From: Fidelibacterota bacterium
Lineage (GTDB): Bacteria; Pseudomonadota; Alphaproteobacteria; Rhodospirillales; Rhodospirillaceae
Direction: 5' to 3'
Assembly (NCBI GenBank): GCA_947475295.1
Contig: CANJLF010000002.1
Span: forward strand, 56,690 to 120,689
DNA: 64,000 nt
The position numbers were made by a program, and so were the translations under genes. Of this stretch, positions 16,730 to 25,686 are shown in pieces. A model generated the notes under the pieces. The model searched no databases and had not been told where the DNA came from. It saw only the letters and a list, made by a program, of their open reading frames with translations. Positions within the stretch are counted from its first letter, which is position 1, and every line of letters begins with the position of its first letter.

Positions 16730-17179
16730 ATGACTCGGAAGATCGTTCCCGATGTAATCAGTGGACAGACGCTGCAGAAGGTGACGCCGCGGGAGAACGT
16801 GCGGGTCGCCGCTAAAATGATGCGCGATAAAAAAATCGCGGCCGTCCTGGTGATGGAGGGCGAAAGGCTTGTCGGCATCATCACCGAACGCGACATGACC
16901 GCGCGCGTGATTGCCGCCGGCCTCGATCCCGACACCGCCATAGCCGCCGACATCATGACAGCCAATCCGGATACGCTGTCGCCGGATGATACCGCCTCCG
17001 ACGCCATCAGCATGATGCGCAAGCGCAATTACCGCCATCTGCCGGTGGTCGAGGGCGCGCGTGTCGTCGGCATGGTCTCGGTGCGTGACCTGTATGCGGT
17101 TTACAACACCGAGCTTGAACAGGATCTCAAAGACCGCAACGCCTTTATCTACGGCGAAAGCTACGGCGGAATTAATTGA
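16730..17179 (+). CDS. CBS domain pair protein
   Basis: A 149-residue soluble protein made of two CBS motifs (MMRDKKIAAVLVMEGERLVG and MMRKRNYRHLPVVEGARVVG), which typically bind adenine nucleotides and sense energy state. No other domain is fused. The ATG follows GAAGGGAG by several bases. The 176 bases ahead of it hold no gene. Partners cannot be deduced from the neighbours, since bolA downstream is on the opposite strand. Confidence 0.88.
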   Translation: MTRKIVPDVISGQTLQKVTPRENVRVAAKMMRDKKIAAVLVMEGERLVGIITERDMTARVIAAGLDPDTAIAADIMTANPDTLSPDDTASDAISMMRKRNYRHLPVVEGARVVGMVSVRDLYAVYNTELEQDLKDRNAFIYGESYGGIN

Positions 17180-17216
17180 ACTAAGAGCCGGGGCGCGGCG
17201 CAAACCCGCGCTCCGC

Positions 17217-17495
17217 CTAGCTCTCGCCGGGAACTGAAAGCTTTAGTGAGAGCGCGTGAACCCGCTCTTTCAGCTCCGACGCCAGAACCGCGTGCACCAG
17301 CCGCTGGCGTTCCAGCCCTGATTTGCCGGCGAAGGCCGCCGATTCAATCGCCACATTGAAATGGGTTTCGGCCCCACCGTCCGGATGCGCGCCGGCATGC
17401 CCGCGATGGCGGGATGAATCGTCCTCGATCTCAAGCCGCGACGGCTGAAAAGCCGCGGTTAGCTTGGCCCGCATGCGCTCACTGTAAACGCCCAT
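17217..17495 (-). CDS. BolA family protein
   Basis: A 92-residue BolA-like protein. It begins MGVYSERMRAKL, contains LEIEDDSSRHRGHAG with the histidine loop, and the helix-turn-strand LERQRLVHAVLASEL. Family members pair with monothiol glutaredoxins in iron-sulfur cluster handling. It is divergent from the DnaJ-like gene, the usual alphaproteobacterial arrangement. Confidence 0.92.
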   Translation of the reverse strand: MGVYSERMRAKLTAAFQPSRLEIEDDSSRHRGHAGAHPDGGAETHFNVAIESAAFAGKSGLERQRLVHAVLASELKERVHALSLKLSVPGES

Positions 17496-17616
17496 TGACG
17501 CTCCCTACTTATAGGGGCCCAAGATGCATACTTGAGCCAAAGAAACAAGATTGCGGCGGCACTTTGCACGCCACATATTTATGCGCGGAAAATATGCGGG
17601 ACGGACCCGAACATTC

Positions 17617-18270
17617 ATGAATCGCAGCCGCGCAAAGTACCAGGATTTCCCCCAACCTCGGCAGTCGGTGCCGCCGGACACCGCGGGCTATGCCCGCCAG
17701 GCGGCCCCGCGCTGCTGCGCCATTGAAGGCTGCGCCGAGTCCGGCGAATACCGCGCGCCCAAAGATCGCTCCCTCACCGATTATCTCATGCTCTGCCTTG
17801 AGCATGTGCGCGTCTACAATGCCCAGTGGAATTTTCACGCCGGCTTGTCGACCGAGGAAATGGAGCAGGAAATCCGCAGCTCCGCCACCTGGGACCGGCC
17901 CACATGGAAGCTGGGCGCCCAGGGGGCTAATCTGGGCGCCAAATTTAAAACCGGTCGCGCTCATATTCACGATCCTTTCGGCTTCGCCGAAGGCACCGCC
18001 TTCGATCCGCGCGGCCGCGATGCTCGCGAGGAAAAGGCCCAAGCCGCCCATCCCGATGCCGCGCCCGCAACAGCGCGCAACAAAGCTATGAAAGTCCTGG
18101 AGTTGACCGCGCCGATCACTCTGGAGTCATTGCGGCGGCGCTATAAGGCGCTGGTCAAACAGCATCATCCCGACGCCAACGGCGGCTCAGCCGAGGCCGA
18201 GACGCGCATGAAGGTGATCAACGAGGCCTATCAAACCCTGCGCATGGGACTTGTCCCCCAGGAATCCTAG
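17617..18270 (+). CDS. J-domain protein (DnaJ-like)
   Basis: A protein of about 217 residues whose J domain is at the C-terminus: LRRRYKALVKQHHPDANGG carries the HPD motif that stimulates Hsp70 ATPase. The N-terminal two thirds has CCAIEGCAESGEYRAP and YLMLCLEHVR, with cysteines that may bind metal. There is no G/F or zinc domain of canonical DnaJ. Starts at 17551 and 17581 are also in frame; 17617 gives MNRSRAKYQDFPQ. The bolA-dnaJ-cobS-cobT order is conserved in alphaproteobacteria. Confidence 0.87.
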   Translation: MNRSRAKYQDFPQPRQSVPPDTAGYARQAAPRCCAIEGCAESGEYRAPKDRSLTDYLMLCLEHVRVYNAQWNFHAGLSTEEMEQEIRSSATWDRPTWKLGAQGANLGAKFKTGRAHIHDPFGFAEGTAFDPRGRDAREEKAQAAHPDAAPATARNKAMKVLELTAPITLESLRRRYKALVKQHHPDANGGSAEAETRMKVINEAYQTLRMGLVPQES

Positions 18271-18416
18271 CCGCCACGGCCGGCGAAAGCGGTGCCGATT
18301 CGCACCGTATCGCCTTGTAAAATATGGTGATTCAAGGCCGATTGCCCGTCCGCCGGTGTCGTGCCATAAGGACCGCCTTTCGCGGCGCGGCGATCACCGC
18401 GCCCTTGGAGACAGCG

Positions 18417-19427
18417 ATGAGCAAGCGGCCTGAGAATGTCCGGACAGAGACGAGCGCGCCCAGGACGATAACCGTCCCCGACCGGAGCGTGTCCGTGCGC
18501 GACGTCTTCGGGCTCAATAGCGATATGAAATGCCCGGCGTTCTCGCTGCGCGGCGAGCACGTGCCCGAAGTCGACGAGGCTTACCGCTTCGATCCGGAAA
18601 CCACGCTGGCGATCTTGGCGGGCTTTGCCCATAACCGCCGCGTCCTGATTCAGGGCTATCACGGCACCGGCAAGTCGACGCATATCGAACAGGTGGCGGC
18701 GCGCCTTAACTGGCCGTGCCTGCGCATCAACCTCGATAGCCACATCAGCCGCATCGATCTGATCGGCAAAGACGCCATCGTGATTAAGGACGGCGTGCAG
18801 GTCACGGAATTCCGCGAAGGCCTTCTGCCCTGGGCGCTGCAGAACCCCATTGCCCTGGTGTTCGACGAATATGACGCCGGCCGGCCCGACGTGATGTTCG
18901 TGATTCAGCGCGTGCTGGAAGTCGACGGCCGCCTGACGCTGCTCGACCAGAACAAAGTCATCCGCCCGCATCCGGCTTTCAGGTTGTTCGCGACCGCCAA
19001 CACGGTGGGCTTGGGCGACACCACCGGCCTTTATCACGGCACCCAGCAGATCAACCAGGGCCAGATGGACCGCTGGAACATCGTCGCCACGCTCAACTAC
19101 CTGAAGCACGACGCCGAAACCAATATCGTGTTGGCCAAGGTGAAGGCCTACGACACGCCGGCGGGGCGGAAGCTCATTTCGGCCATGGTCAATGTCGCCG
19201 ATCTGACGCGCGCGGGCTTCGTCGCGGGAGACATCTCCACCGTCATGTCGCCGCGCACGGTCATCAGCTGGGCCGAGAACAACCAGATCTTCACCGATGT
19301 CGGCTATTCGTTTCGCGTCACATTCTTGAACAAATGCGACGAGACCGAACGCGCCGTGATCGCCGAATATTATCAGCGCAGCTTCGGCGAAGAGATTTCC
19401 GGCTCTGCCATCGAGGCCGTAGCGTAA
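18417..19427 (+). CDS. cobS: CobS, AAA+ subunit of aerobic cobaltochelatase
   Basis: A 336-residue MoxR-type AAA+ ATPase. Walker A is seen as [14 protein letters not shown], Walker B as [12 protein letters not shown], and sensor I as [11 protein letters not shown]. CobS and CobT form the chaperone complex that drives cobalt insertion by CobN. The ATG at 18417 follows TTGGAG; the upstream 31 residues of the open frame are out of family. cobT begins 36 bases downstream. No cobN lies in this window. Confidence 0.92.
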   Translation: MSKRPENVRTETSAPRTITVPDRSVSVRDVFGLNSDMKCPAFSLRGEHVPEVDEAYRFDPETTLAILAGFAHNRRVLIQGYHGTGKSTHIEQVAARLNWPCLRINLDSHISRIDLIGKDAIVIKDGVQVTEFREGLLPWALQNPIALVFDEYDAGRPDVMFVIQRVLEVDGRLTLLDQNKVIRPHPAFRLFATANTVGLGDTTGLYHGTQQINQGQMDRWNIVATLNYLKHDAETNIVLAKVKAYDTPAGRKLISAMVNVADLTRAGFVAGDISTVMSPRTVISWAENNQIFTDVGYSFRVTFLNKCDETERAVIAEYYQRSFGEEISGSAIEAVA

Positions 19428-19463
19428 TTTCAAGAGTTGCTGCCGCGTCAACGGACTAAAACC

Positions 19464-21380
19464 GTGAAACCGACCTATCAAAGCCAGGTGGATAAGGGCG
19501 CCGCCCGGATCGAGTCCTTCAAAAACGCGACGACCGCGGCCGTGAAGGCGCTCGCCGGAAAGCCCGAGACCACCGTGATCTTCACACCCGTGGCGGCCAA
19601 CCAAAAGGCCGGCGGCATGGCGGGCGAAGTGCGCCTTCCCCTGCCGCCGCAGAAGCTCAACAAGGAAAACGTCACGCGGCTGCGCGGCGCCGCCGACGCC
19701 GCCGCCATGCGTTTGAAGCACCACGACGCCGGCTTGCATGCACGCCGCATGCCGCACGGCAAAGAAGCCATCGACGCCTACAACGCCATGGAACAGGCGC
19801 GCGTGGAAGTGCTGGGTAGCCAGCGGTTCGCCGGCGTGGGGCACAACTTGTCCAATGCCTTGGAACAGCGCCTCGCCGCCGAGGGCTATCACATGGCGCG
19901 CACATTTTCACAGCTCGACCGCGCCGAAGCCTTGAATGTTCTTATCCACAGCCGCTGCAATGCCGTGCCGCTCGGCGCGACCGGCCAGCATGTGCGCGAT
20001 CTCTTGAGCAGCGAATTCGGCGCCAAGCTGGACAAAGACTTGAGCGACCTCGCGGCGCATCTCGGCAATCAGAAAGAAAGCGCCGATATCCTGCGCCGTC
20101 TGATCGAGACCATGGAGCTCGAGAACGACAACGTTCAGGAGATGAACCGCGAAGAGGACAGCGGCGACGACGACCAAGACTCCGCCGCCAACGACCAGTC
20201 CGAAGATCAGGACAAAGACAAAAGCGATGAGACGTCCGAGCAGACCCAGCAGTCCGGCGATACGCCCAGCGATCCTAAGGACGCCCGCTCCGAAAGCACC
20301 GAAGATCAGCAGGGCGAAGGCGAAGGCCAGCCGGCTTTCGCGAGCGAGTCCGATGAGGACATGGATGCCAAACAGGCGCGGTCCCGTCCCGGCCACAATC
20401 AACATCGCGGTTTCGAGCGCTACAAGGTGTTCACCAGCCGCTTCGATGAAGTTGAAGACGCCGCCAATCTCTGTGACCCGGAAGAACTGGCGCGCTTGCG
20501 GTTACAACTCGACCGCCAGTTGGCCCACCTGCAGGGCGTGGTGTCCCGGCTTGCCAACCGCCTGCAGCGCAAATTAATGGCGCAACAGCAGCGCAGCTGG
20601 GAGTTTGACCTGGAAGAAGGCCTTCTGGACGCCGGGCGCCTTGCGCGCGTCGTCACCAATCCCACCCAATCGCTGTCTTTCAAGCGCGAAAAAGAGACCC
20701 AGTTCCGCGACACCGTGGTGACGCTGCTGATCGACAACTCCGGCTCCATGCGCGGGCGGCCCATCACCATCGCCGCCATGACCGCCGATCTTTTGGCGCG
20801 CACCCTGGAGCGCTGCGGCGTGAAGGTCGAGATCCTGGGTTTTACCACCAGCCAATGGAAAGGCGGCCAGTCGCGCAAATTGTGGACCGACAACGGCAAG
20901 CCTGCCAATCCGGGCCGGCTCAACGATCTGCGCCACATCATCTACAAGGCCGCCGACATGCCCTGGCGGCGCGCGCGGCGGAATTTAGGGCTGATGCTGC
21001 GCGAAGGCATCCTCAAGGAAAACATCGACGGCGAAGCCTTGGCTTGGGCCCATAACCGCCTCGCCGCACGCAGCGAACAGCGGCGCATACTGATGGTGAT
21101 TTCCGACGGCGCGCCCGTGGACGATTCCACGTTGTCGGTAAACCCCGGCAACTACCTGGAGCAGCACCTGCGCGACGTCATCGCCTTCATCGAGAACAAT
21201 TCAGAAGTGCAGCTTTTAGCCATCGGCATCGGCCACGACGTCACGCGCTATTACCGCCGCGCGGTCACACTCATGGACGCGGATGAATTGGGCGGGGCGG
21301 TCATGAGCCATCTCACCGACCTGTTCGAGGAAGACAACCGCAATACCCGCGCCACGCTGGCCGCGCCGCTGGTGATGTAG
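19464..21380 (+). CDS. cobT: CobT, VWA subunit of aerobic cobaltochelatase
   Basis: A 638-residue CobT protein. The N-terminal helical domain is followed by a long acidic region (about residues 225-300, rich in Asp, Glu, Ser and Gln) and a C-terminal von Willebrand A domain with the metal-binding motif [13 protein letters not shown] near residue 420 and [18 protein letters not shown] at 19464 (KPTYQSQ next) is preferred to the TTG at 19437. It pairs with CobS; the MIDAS motif is thought to contact CobN. Confidence 0.92.
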   Translation: MKPTYQSQVDKGAARIESFKNATTAAVKALAGKPETTVIFTPVAANQKAGGMAGEVRLPLPPQKLNKENVTRLRGAADAAAMRLKHHDAGLHARRMPHGKEAIDAYNAMEQARVEVLGSQRFAGVGHNLSNALEQRLAAEGYHMARTFSQLDRAEALNVLIHSRCNAVPLGATGQHVRDLLSSEFGAKLDKDLSDLAAHLGNQKESADILRRLIETMELENDNVQEMNREEDSGDDDQDSAANDQSEDQDKDKSDETSEQTQQSGDTPSDPKDARSESTEDQQGEGEGQPAFASESDEDMDAKQARSRPGHNQHRGFERYKVFTSRFDEVEDAANLCDPEELARLRLQLDRQLAHLQGVVSRLANRLQRKLMAQQQRSWEFDLEEGLLDAGRLARVVTNPTQSLSFKREKETQFRDTVVTLLIDNSGSMRGRPITIAAMTADLLARTLERCGVKVEILGFTTSQWKGGQSRKLWTDNGKPANPGRLNDLRHIIYKAADMPWRRARRNLGLMLREGILKENIDGEALAWAHNRLAARSEQRRILMVISDGAPVDDSTLSVNPGNYLEQHLRDVIAFIENNSEVQLLAIGIGHDVTRYYRRAVTLMDADELGGAVMSHLTDLFEEDNRNTRATLAAPLVM

Positions 21381-21408
21381 GGCCGCCGGCTTTGAGGGAG
21401 AAACCGCT

Positions 21409-21804
21409 ATGAGCCGTGTGTCGATCACCCGCCTGCGTTTACGCCGCTTCATCTTCGAGTTTCCATTCGCGTGGCATGCTTTGCGCAGCAACTTGCAGGC
21501 GCGAGAGGCCGACGGCTGCCTGGCGATCACCGCGCGCCGCCATCGCGGCGCCTATTGGACGTTGACGGTCTGGCGCGACGAGGCCGCGCTGAGGGGCTTC
21601 ATGATGGCCGGCGCCCACCGCAAGGCCATGTCGAAACTCAGCAGTTGGTGCGACGAAGCCTCGGTCGGGCATTGGGAACAAGACGGTGCCGCCTTGCCAA
21701 GCTGGCCGGTAGCCGAAGACCGCATGGCGCGCGAAGGCCGGCTGTCGGCGGTCAAGCATCCGTCGCCCGCGCAAGCGGCTGGCAAGATCTTGGGATCAAA
21801 TTGA
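21409..21804 (+). CDS. DUF3291-like protein
   Basis: A 131-residue protein resembling the DUF3291 / monooxygenase-like dimeric alpha-beta barrel proteins: VSITRLRLRRFIF, YWTLTVWRDEAALRGFMMAG, HRKAMSKLSSWCDEAS and VGHW. These proteins are common in alphaproteobacteria and have no firm activity. It follows cobT by 28 bases and ends at a strong terminator, so it is probably the last gene of that operon. Confidence 0.75.
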   Translation: MSRVSITRLRLRRFIFEFPFAWHALRSNLQAREADGCLAITARRHRGAYWTLTVWRDEAALRGFMMAGAHRKAMSKLSSWCDEASVGHWEQDGAALPSWPVAEDRMAREGRLSAVKHPSPAQAAGKILGSN

Positions 21805-21811
21805 AAAACAA

Positions 21812-21840
21812 AAAGCCCGCCAGGGACGGCGGGCTTCTGT
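21812..21840. terminator. bidirectional intrinsic terminator between the DUF3291 gene and rpmB
   Basis: A perfect 7-base stem GCCCGCC (21815-21821) and GGCGGGC (21828-21834) with a six-base loop is flanked by AAAAA on the left and TTCTGTTT on the right, so it can end transcripts from both converging genes. Confidence 0.85.
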
Positions 21841-21863
21841 TTAGCGGATCAGAGATCGGCCGA

Positions 21864-22166
21864 TTAAGCGGCCTTCGCCTGCGACTTTTCCTGGGCCTTC
21901 TGGATGCGGCGCTTGATCACCAGCGCATCGGGCTGCAGCTTGGTGTTCGGCGTGTTCAACAGGAAGGCGTCGACGCCGCCGCGCTTTTCGATGGTGCGCA
22001 GGCCGTTGCTGGTGACGCGCAGACGCACGCGCTGGCGCAGCGCATCGGAGATCAGCGTCACCTGATGCAAGTTCGGCAGAAACCGGCGCCGGGTCTTGTT
22101 GTTGGCGTGGCTGACGTTATTACCGGACTGAACACCGCGACCGGTGGCTGCACAACGGCGCGCCAT
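21864..22166 (-). CDS. rpmB: 50S ribosomal protein L28
   Basis: A 100-residue L28 protein beginning [20 protein letters not shown], followed by [11 protein letters not shown], the usual family signature. The C-terminal extension rich in Lys and Ala is typical of alphaproteobacterial L28. The zinc-binding cysteine pairs of some L28 forms are absent. The ribosome site AAAGGA precedes the ATG, and a palindromic repeat lies 17 bases further upstream in the leader. Confidence 0.96.
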   Translation of the reverse strand: MARRCAATGRGVQSGNNVSHANNKTRRRFLPNLHQVTLISDALRQRVRLRVTSNGLRTIEKRGGVDAFLLNTPNTKLQPDALVIKRRIQKAQEKSQAKAA

Positions 22167-22182
22167 GGCAAAATCCTTTCGT

Positions 22183-22237
22183 AGAGCATTTTCAGGTGAA
22201 GTGGGTACCGGTTCACCGCGGAAAATGCGACCAATTT
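22183..22237. repeat. palindromic intergenic repeat, copy 1 (upstream of rpmB)
   Basis: A nested palindrome with outer arms GCATTTTC and GAAAATGC, inner arms GGTGAA and TTCACC, and core GTGGGTACCGG. It shares AGAGC, the core AAGTGGGTACCGGTTC and the end GCGACCAATT with a second copy at 41602. This looks like one of the short palindromic repeat families scattered in alphaproteobacterial intergenic DNA. Confidence 0.75.
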
Positions 22238-22358
22238 AAATAAGCTCGGCGCAAGGGCGCGAGCCAAGAAGTCCGGCGTTTTACCTGCTGACCCGCCCAG
22301 GGTCAAGGATAAAACCCCACGCAGCGAGTCGCCGGAGAGGCCTAAACTTCTAGTCTTT

Positions 22359-22751
22359 TCAACGCTTTGTGCCTTGAGGGGGACCTTGACGGCGGGCCGA
22401 TTTGGCGGGGGATTCTGCCTTGGGTGTTCCCAGCAGTCCCCGCACCCCATCCAGAACCTTCAGCCGCCCATCGCCGGCCAAATGGCCTTTCATGTTCAGG
22501 ATGGCCTGGCGCAGCGATAAGAGCCGCGTCATGGCGGCGATGTCGCTGGTCTTGAGAGGTTTAGCCAGCAGCGACTTCAGCGTGTCTTCCAGCACGCCCT
22601 GGGCATGGGCGCGCTCGCGGCGATGTACGGTCATGGCTTCGGCCAGGATCGCGGCGCGGTCCGACGGCGCATTGTAAGTTTTCGCGGCGGGCTTTTTCTT
22701 GGACGGCGGTTCTTTGCCGCCAAAAAGATTTTTGAGACTCCAACTGCCCAT
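22359..22751 (-). CDS. unknown protein, second gene of a pair
   Basis: A 130-residue basic protein beginning MGSWSLKNLFGGKEPPSKKK, then a helical middle (AAILAEAMTVHRRERAHAQG) and a Lys/Arg/Pro-rich tail. I do not recognise it. The ATG at 22751 lies four bases after the stop of the upstream membrane protein, so they are almost certainly co-transcribed and probably functionally linked. No signal peptide or membrane segment is visible. Confidence 0.7.
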   Translation of the reverse strand: MGSWSLKNLFGGKEPPSKKKPAAKTYNAPSDRAAILAEAMTVHRRERAHAQGVLEDTLKSLLAKPLKTSDIAAMTRLLSLRQAILNMKGHLAGDGRLKVLDGVRGLLGTPKAESPAKSARRQGPPQGTKR

Positions 22752-22755
22752 GCGC

Positions 22756-23613
22756 TCACGGCACCGCGGGCGCGATAGCGTCAAGCCGCTCGGCCAAGTT
22801 GGCGAAGCGGCGGCGCATGAACAGATCGTCTTCGGGTGTTAGCTCATTCGACGGCGTTTCCGGTGTTGGTTCGGCAGGCGCTGACGTCGGCGACAGCAGC
22901 TTCGTCGCCTGTTCGTCGGCGCCTTTGAACAAGCGGTAGGCCCGGCCCAAGGCGCCATCGTCGAAAATCTCGGCGGCCAGCTTGTCATCGCCCAGCGACG
23001 ATGCGAGGCGTTCATAGCGCCGCACGAACGTCGCAAGGGCCGCACCCGCCACGGGATCAAGTGCAACAGCTTCGGCCATGCGTTCGCCGATGTCGGGATG
23101 CGAGACGGCAAAACCCAAGAAAGCTTGCACAAACACGTTCACGTCGCCCGCGCCGTAGCGCGCCCAGGCCGCGTTAGCGGTTTCGCGGTTCATGACGCCG
23201 AGGCGTTCGGCGAGCACCGCCACGCTGGCCGCCATATCCTGCAAGGCTAGCCGCCGCGTTTCCATGGCTTGGGTGCGCATGCCCAGGGCTTGCAACTGCA
23301 TCAACGTGCGCGCCTGGCTTTCGGCTTGCTGCAAGCTCTGGCGATTTTGCGCGATCATTTCTGCCGTGCGCCGCGCGAGCAGGTTCACGGCCCGGCGCTG
23401 TTCCATCACCGCCATGATCAGCCACAGCGCCGCCAACGGAGCGCCGCCCGCGGCCAAAAATATCGCAAATTCCAAGGGTGCGAGCGTTTGAAGGCCGGCG
23501 AGACCGCCGTGGGCATTGACGTAGGCCGCCAAGGCCAGTAGCCACAAGGTCGTGGCCGCGACAGCCAGCGTAAATGGAATGCGTTCGCGCAGTTGGGCAA
23601 GAAAGTCGTTCAT
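22756..23613 (-). CDS. membrane protein with coiled-coil region, unknown function
   Basis: A 285-residue protein with two N-terminal transmembrane segments (FTLAVAATTLWLLALAAYV and FAIFLAAGGAPLAALWLIMA), then a likely coiled coil rich in Gln, Arg and Ala (NRQSLQQAESQARTLMQLQA), then a helical globular part ending in a Pro/Thr/Glu linker and RRRFANLAERLDAIAP. No catalytic motif is seen. It is divergent from the Nudix gene and heads a two-gene unit. It could be a scaffold at the inner membrane; that is only a guess from its shape. Confidence 0.72.
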   Translation of the reverse strand: MNDFLAQLRERIPFTLAVAATTLWLLALAAYVNAHGGLAGLQTLAPLEFAIFLAAGGAPLAALWLIMAVMEQRRAVNLLARRTAEMIAQNRQSLQQAESQARTLMQLQALGMRTQAMETRRLALQDMAASVAVLAERLGVMNRETANAAWARYGAGDVNVFVQAFLGFAVSHPDIGERMAEAVALDPVAGAALATFVRRYERLASSLGDDKLAAEIFDDGALGRAYRLFKGADEQATKLLSPTSAPAEPTPETPSNELTPEDDLFMRRRFANLAERLDAIAPAVP

Positions 23614-23702
23614 GACAGCTTCCCCTTTGCCGACACTTCTAAGTGCTGATTCTATGTGACGCGAGTCAACGCGTCTATGGCGGTGAGCGTATGGTGAGGC
23701 AC

Positions 23703-24566
23703 ATGAGTTTTCTTAACAAAGTTGAACACTGCAACCGGCGCGACATGGGCCGCTTCTTGCCGTTCATTGTCGCAGGCGCGCAATACGGATGGTTAACGCC
23801 CGAACGCGCCGCTGCCATCCTTGCCTTCACCCACGTCTTTCAGCCGGCCCTTGGCGGTGTGACGTTAAACCCGGCGCTGTCCACGGCCGCCGCGCGCTCC
23901 CAGGCCATTGCCGCCTTAACGCCCGCATTTCTTGGAACCGGCCTGTTCCTCCCGCCCCGCGGCGAGCTCTACGCCGTGCGCAATCAGTGGAGCGACCGCT
24001 CCGTTTTTCGCATCGACCGCGCCTTCATGCCGGCCTTTGGTTTGCGCGCTTACGGCGTGCATGTGAACGGCGTCGTTCCGAAACGTGACGGCCTGCACCT
24101 TTGGATCGGCACGCGGGCGCGCGACTTGAAGGTGGAGCCGGGCAAGCTCGACAATATGGTCGCGGGCGGTCAGCCGGCCGGCCTCGGTCTCATGGAAAAC
24201 CTTGTTAAGGAATGCGGCGAAGAAGCCCATATCGCACCAAAACTGGCCCGCACGGCGAAAGCCGCCAGCGTCGTCACTTACAGCTTCGCCTGCCCCGAAG
24301 GCCTCAGGGTCGACACGCTGTTTTGCTATGACTTGGCGATGCCGACGGCCGTCAAACCGCGCTCCAGCGAGGAGATCTCCCGCTACCAGCTGATGCCGCT
24401 CGCCCAGGCCTTGAAGCTCGTAAAATCGACGGCGCGGTTCAAATTCAATGTCAATTTGGTGATCATCGACTTCGCCATCCGTCAGGGCATCATTACCCCT
24501 GAAAACACCCCGGACTTTGAACAGATCGTCGCCGGACTCCACGAAAGGCCGCGCTTCATCATCTAA
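23703..24566 (+). CDS. Nudix hydrolase with DUF4743 N-terminal domain
   Basis: About 287 residues. The first part (FLNKVEHCNRRDMGRFLPFI) is the DUF4743 domain that precedes Nudix domains in fungal and bacterial thiamine pyrophosphokinase-like Nudix proteins. The Nudix box reads GLMENLVKECGEEAHI, keeping the E..xxEE core. Substrate is unknown; relatives hydrolyse oxidised thiamine diphosphate analogues. The start at 23703 gives MSFLNKVEH; 23691 is an alternative. Confidence 0.85.
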   Translation: MSFLNKVEHCNRRDMGRFLPFIVAGAQYGWLTPERAAAILAFTHVFQPALGGVTLNPALSTAAARSQAIAALTPAFLGTGLFLPPRGELYAVRNQWSDRSVFRIDRAFMPAFGLRAYGVHVNGVVPKRDGLHLWIGTRARDLKVEPGKLDNMVAGGQPAGLGLMENLVKECGEEAHIAPKLARTAKAASVVTYSFACPEGLRVDTLFCYDLAMPTAVKPRSSEEISRYQLMPLAQALKLVKSTARFKFNVNLVIIDFAIRQGIITPENTPDFEQIVAGLHERPRFII

Positions 24567-24636
24567 TTTTTCATTATATTACAATGAGATAACATGATTT
24601 TGCAGTGCAGCGTTGTTGACTTTTTAACCCGCCGTC

Positions 24637-24656
24637 GGCATTGATGCCTATATAAT
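24637..24656 (+). promoter_or_regulatory. possible accA promoter -10 with adjacent inverted repeat
   Basis: A perfect TATAAT (24651-24656) lies 47 bases ahead of accA in an AT-richer intergenic stretch. A small inverted repeat GGCATTGATGCC (24637-24648) abuts it. No good -35 is found at normal spacing (TTGACT at 24616 is 29 bases away), so an activator may be needed or the match may be chance. Confidence 0.35.
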
Positions 24657-24702
24657 GGGGTGCCGGACGCTTTAACCCGGCCTGTCGGGGTAACGGTCGC
24701 AC

Positions 24703-25659
24703 ATGCATTTTCTCGACTTTGAAAAGCCGATCGCGGAACTGGAAGGAAAGATCGCCGAGCTCCGGCATCTGTCCGACAGCGACGGCCTGAACATCGCCGA
24801 GGAAGTCAGCCGCCTGCAGACCCGGGTCGACCGTGATCTGCGTCAGGCCTACGCCAAGCTCACGCCGTGGCAGAAGACCCAGGTCGCCCGTCATCCGGAG
24901 CGGCCCCACACCGTCGACTACATCAAAGCCCTGATCGAAGACTTCCTGCCCTTGGCCGGCGACCGCGCTTTCGGCGACGACCAGGCCATCATCGGCGGCC
25001 TCGGCCGCTTCAAGGGCAAATCGGTCATGGTCATCGGCATCGAGAAAGGCCGCGACACCGAAACCCGCATCAAACACAGCTTCGGCATGGCGCGCCCCGA
25101 AGGTTACCGCAAGGCCAAGCGCCTTATGGAGATGGCCGAACGCTTCGCCGTTCCCGTGGTGACGCTGGTCGACACCGCCGGCGCTTATCCCGGCGTCGAT
25201 GCCGAAGAACGCGGCCAGGCTGAAGCCATCGCGCGCTGCATCGAAACCTGCCTCGACGTCAAAGTGCCGCTGGTCTCGCTGATCATCGGCGAAGGCGGTT
25301 CGGGCGGCGCCATTGCTCTTGCGGTAGCGAATGTCGTCCTCATGATGGAACATTCGATCTATTCCGTGATCTCGCCGGAAGGCTGCGCCTCGATCCTGTG
25401 GCGCGACGGCGAACAAGCCAAGACCGCTGCCGAAGCCTTGAAGATCACCGCCCAGGATCTTGAGCGTCTCGGCGTCATCGACGGCATCATCCCCGAGCCC
25501 ATCGGCGGCGCCCACCGCGCGCCGCAAATGGTGTTCAACGCCGTGCGCGATACGCTGGAGATGCACCTGAACCAGCTCGCGCGCATCGACGGCGCCCAGC
25601 TGCGCGCGCGCCGCCGCGACAAGTTCCTGCAGATGGGCCGCCAGGGCCTGTCGATTTAA
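24703..25659 (+). CDS. accA: acetyl-CoA carboxylase carboxyltransferase subunit alpha
   Basis: A 318-residue AccA, the subunit that with AccD moves the carboxyl group from biotin to acetyl-CoA in fatty acid synthesis. It begins [17 protein letters not shown], and the crotonase-like domain shows [32 protein letters not shown] and [16 protein letters not shown]. Length and motifs are normal. It is followed 27 bases later by a gamma-glutamyltransferase on the same strand. Confidence 0.96.
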   Translation: MHFLDFEKPIAELEGKIAELRHLSDSDGLNIAEEVSRLQTRVDRDLRQAYAKLTPWQKTQVARHPERPHTVDYIKALIEDFLPLAGDRAFGDDQAIIGGLGRFKGKSVMVIGIEKGRDTETRIKHSFGMARPEGYRKAKRLMEMAERFAVPVVTLVDTAGAYPGVDAEERGQAEAIARCIETCLDVKVPLVSLIIGEGGSGGAIALAVANVVLMMEHSIYSVISPEGCASILWRDGEQAKTAAEALKITAQDLERLGVIDGIIPEPIGGAHRAPQMVFNAVRDTLEMHLNQLARIDGAQLRARRRDKFLQMGRQGLSI

Positions 25660-25686
25660 AACTGATCACCCAAGAGCTATCAGCGC

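Noticed and set aside
18267..19892. 541-codon open frame on the minus strand
   Set aside because: It is the exact antisense of cobS and the start of cobT, both with clear motifs. High GC content makes long antisense frames common here.
24574..25566. 330-codon minus-strand frame
   Set aside because: Antisense to accA; the predicted protein is rich in His, Asp and Gly with no domain.
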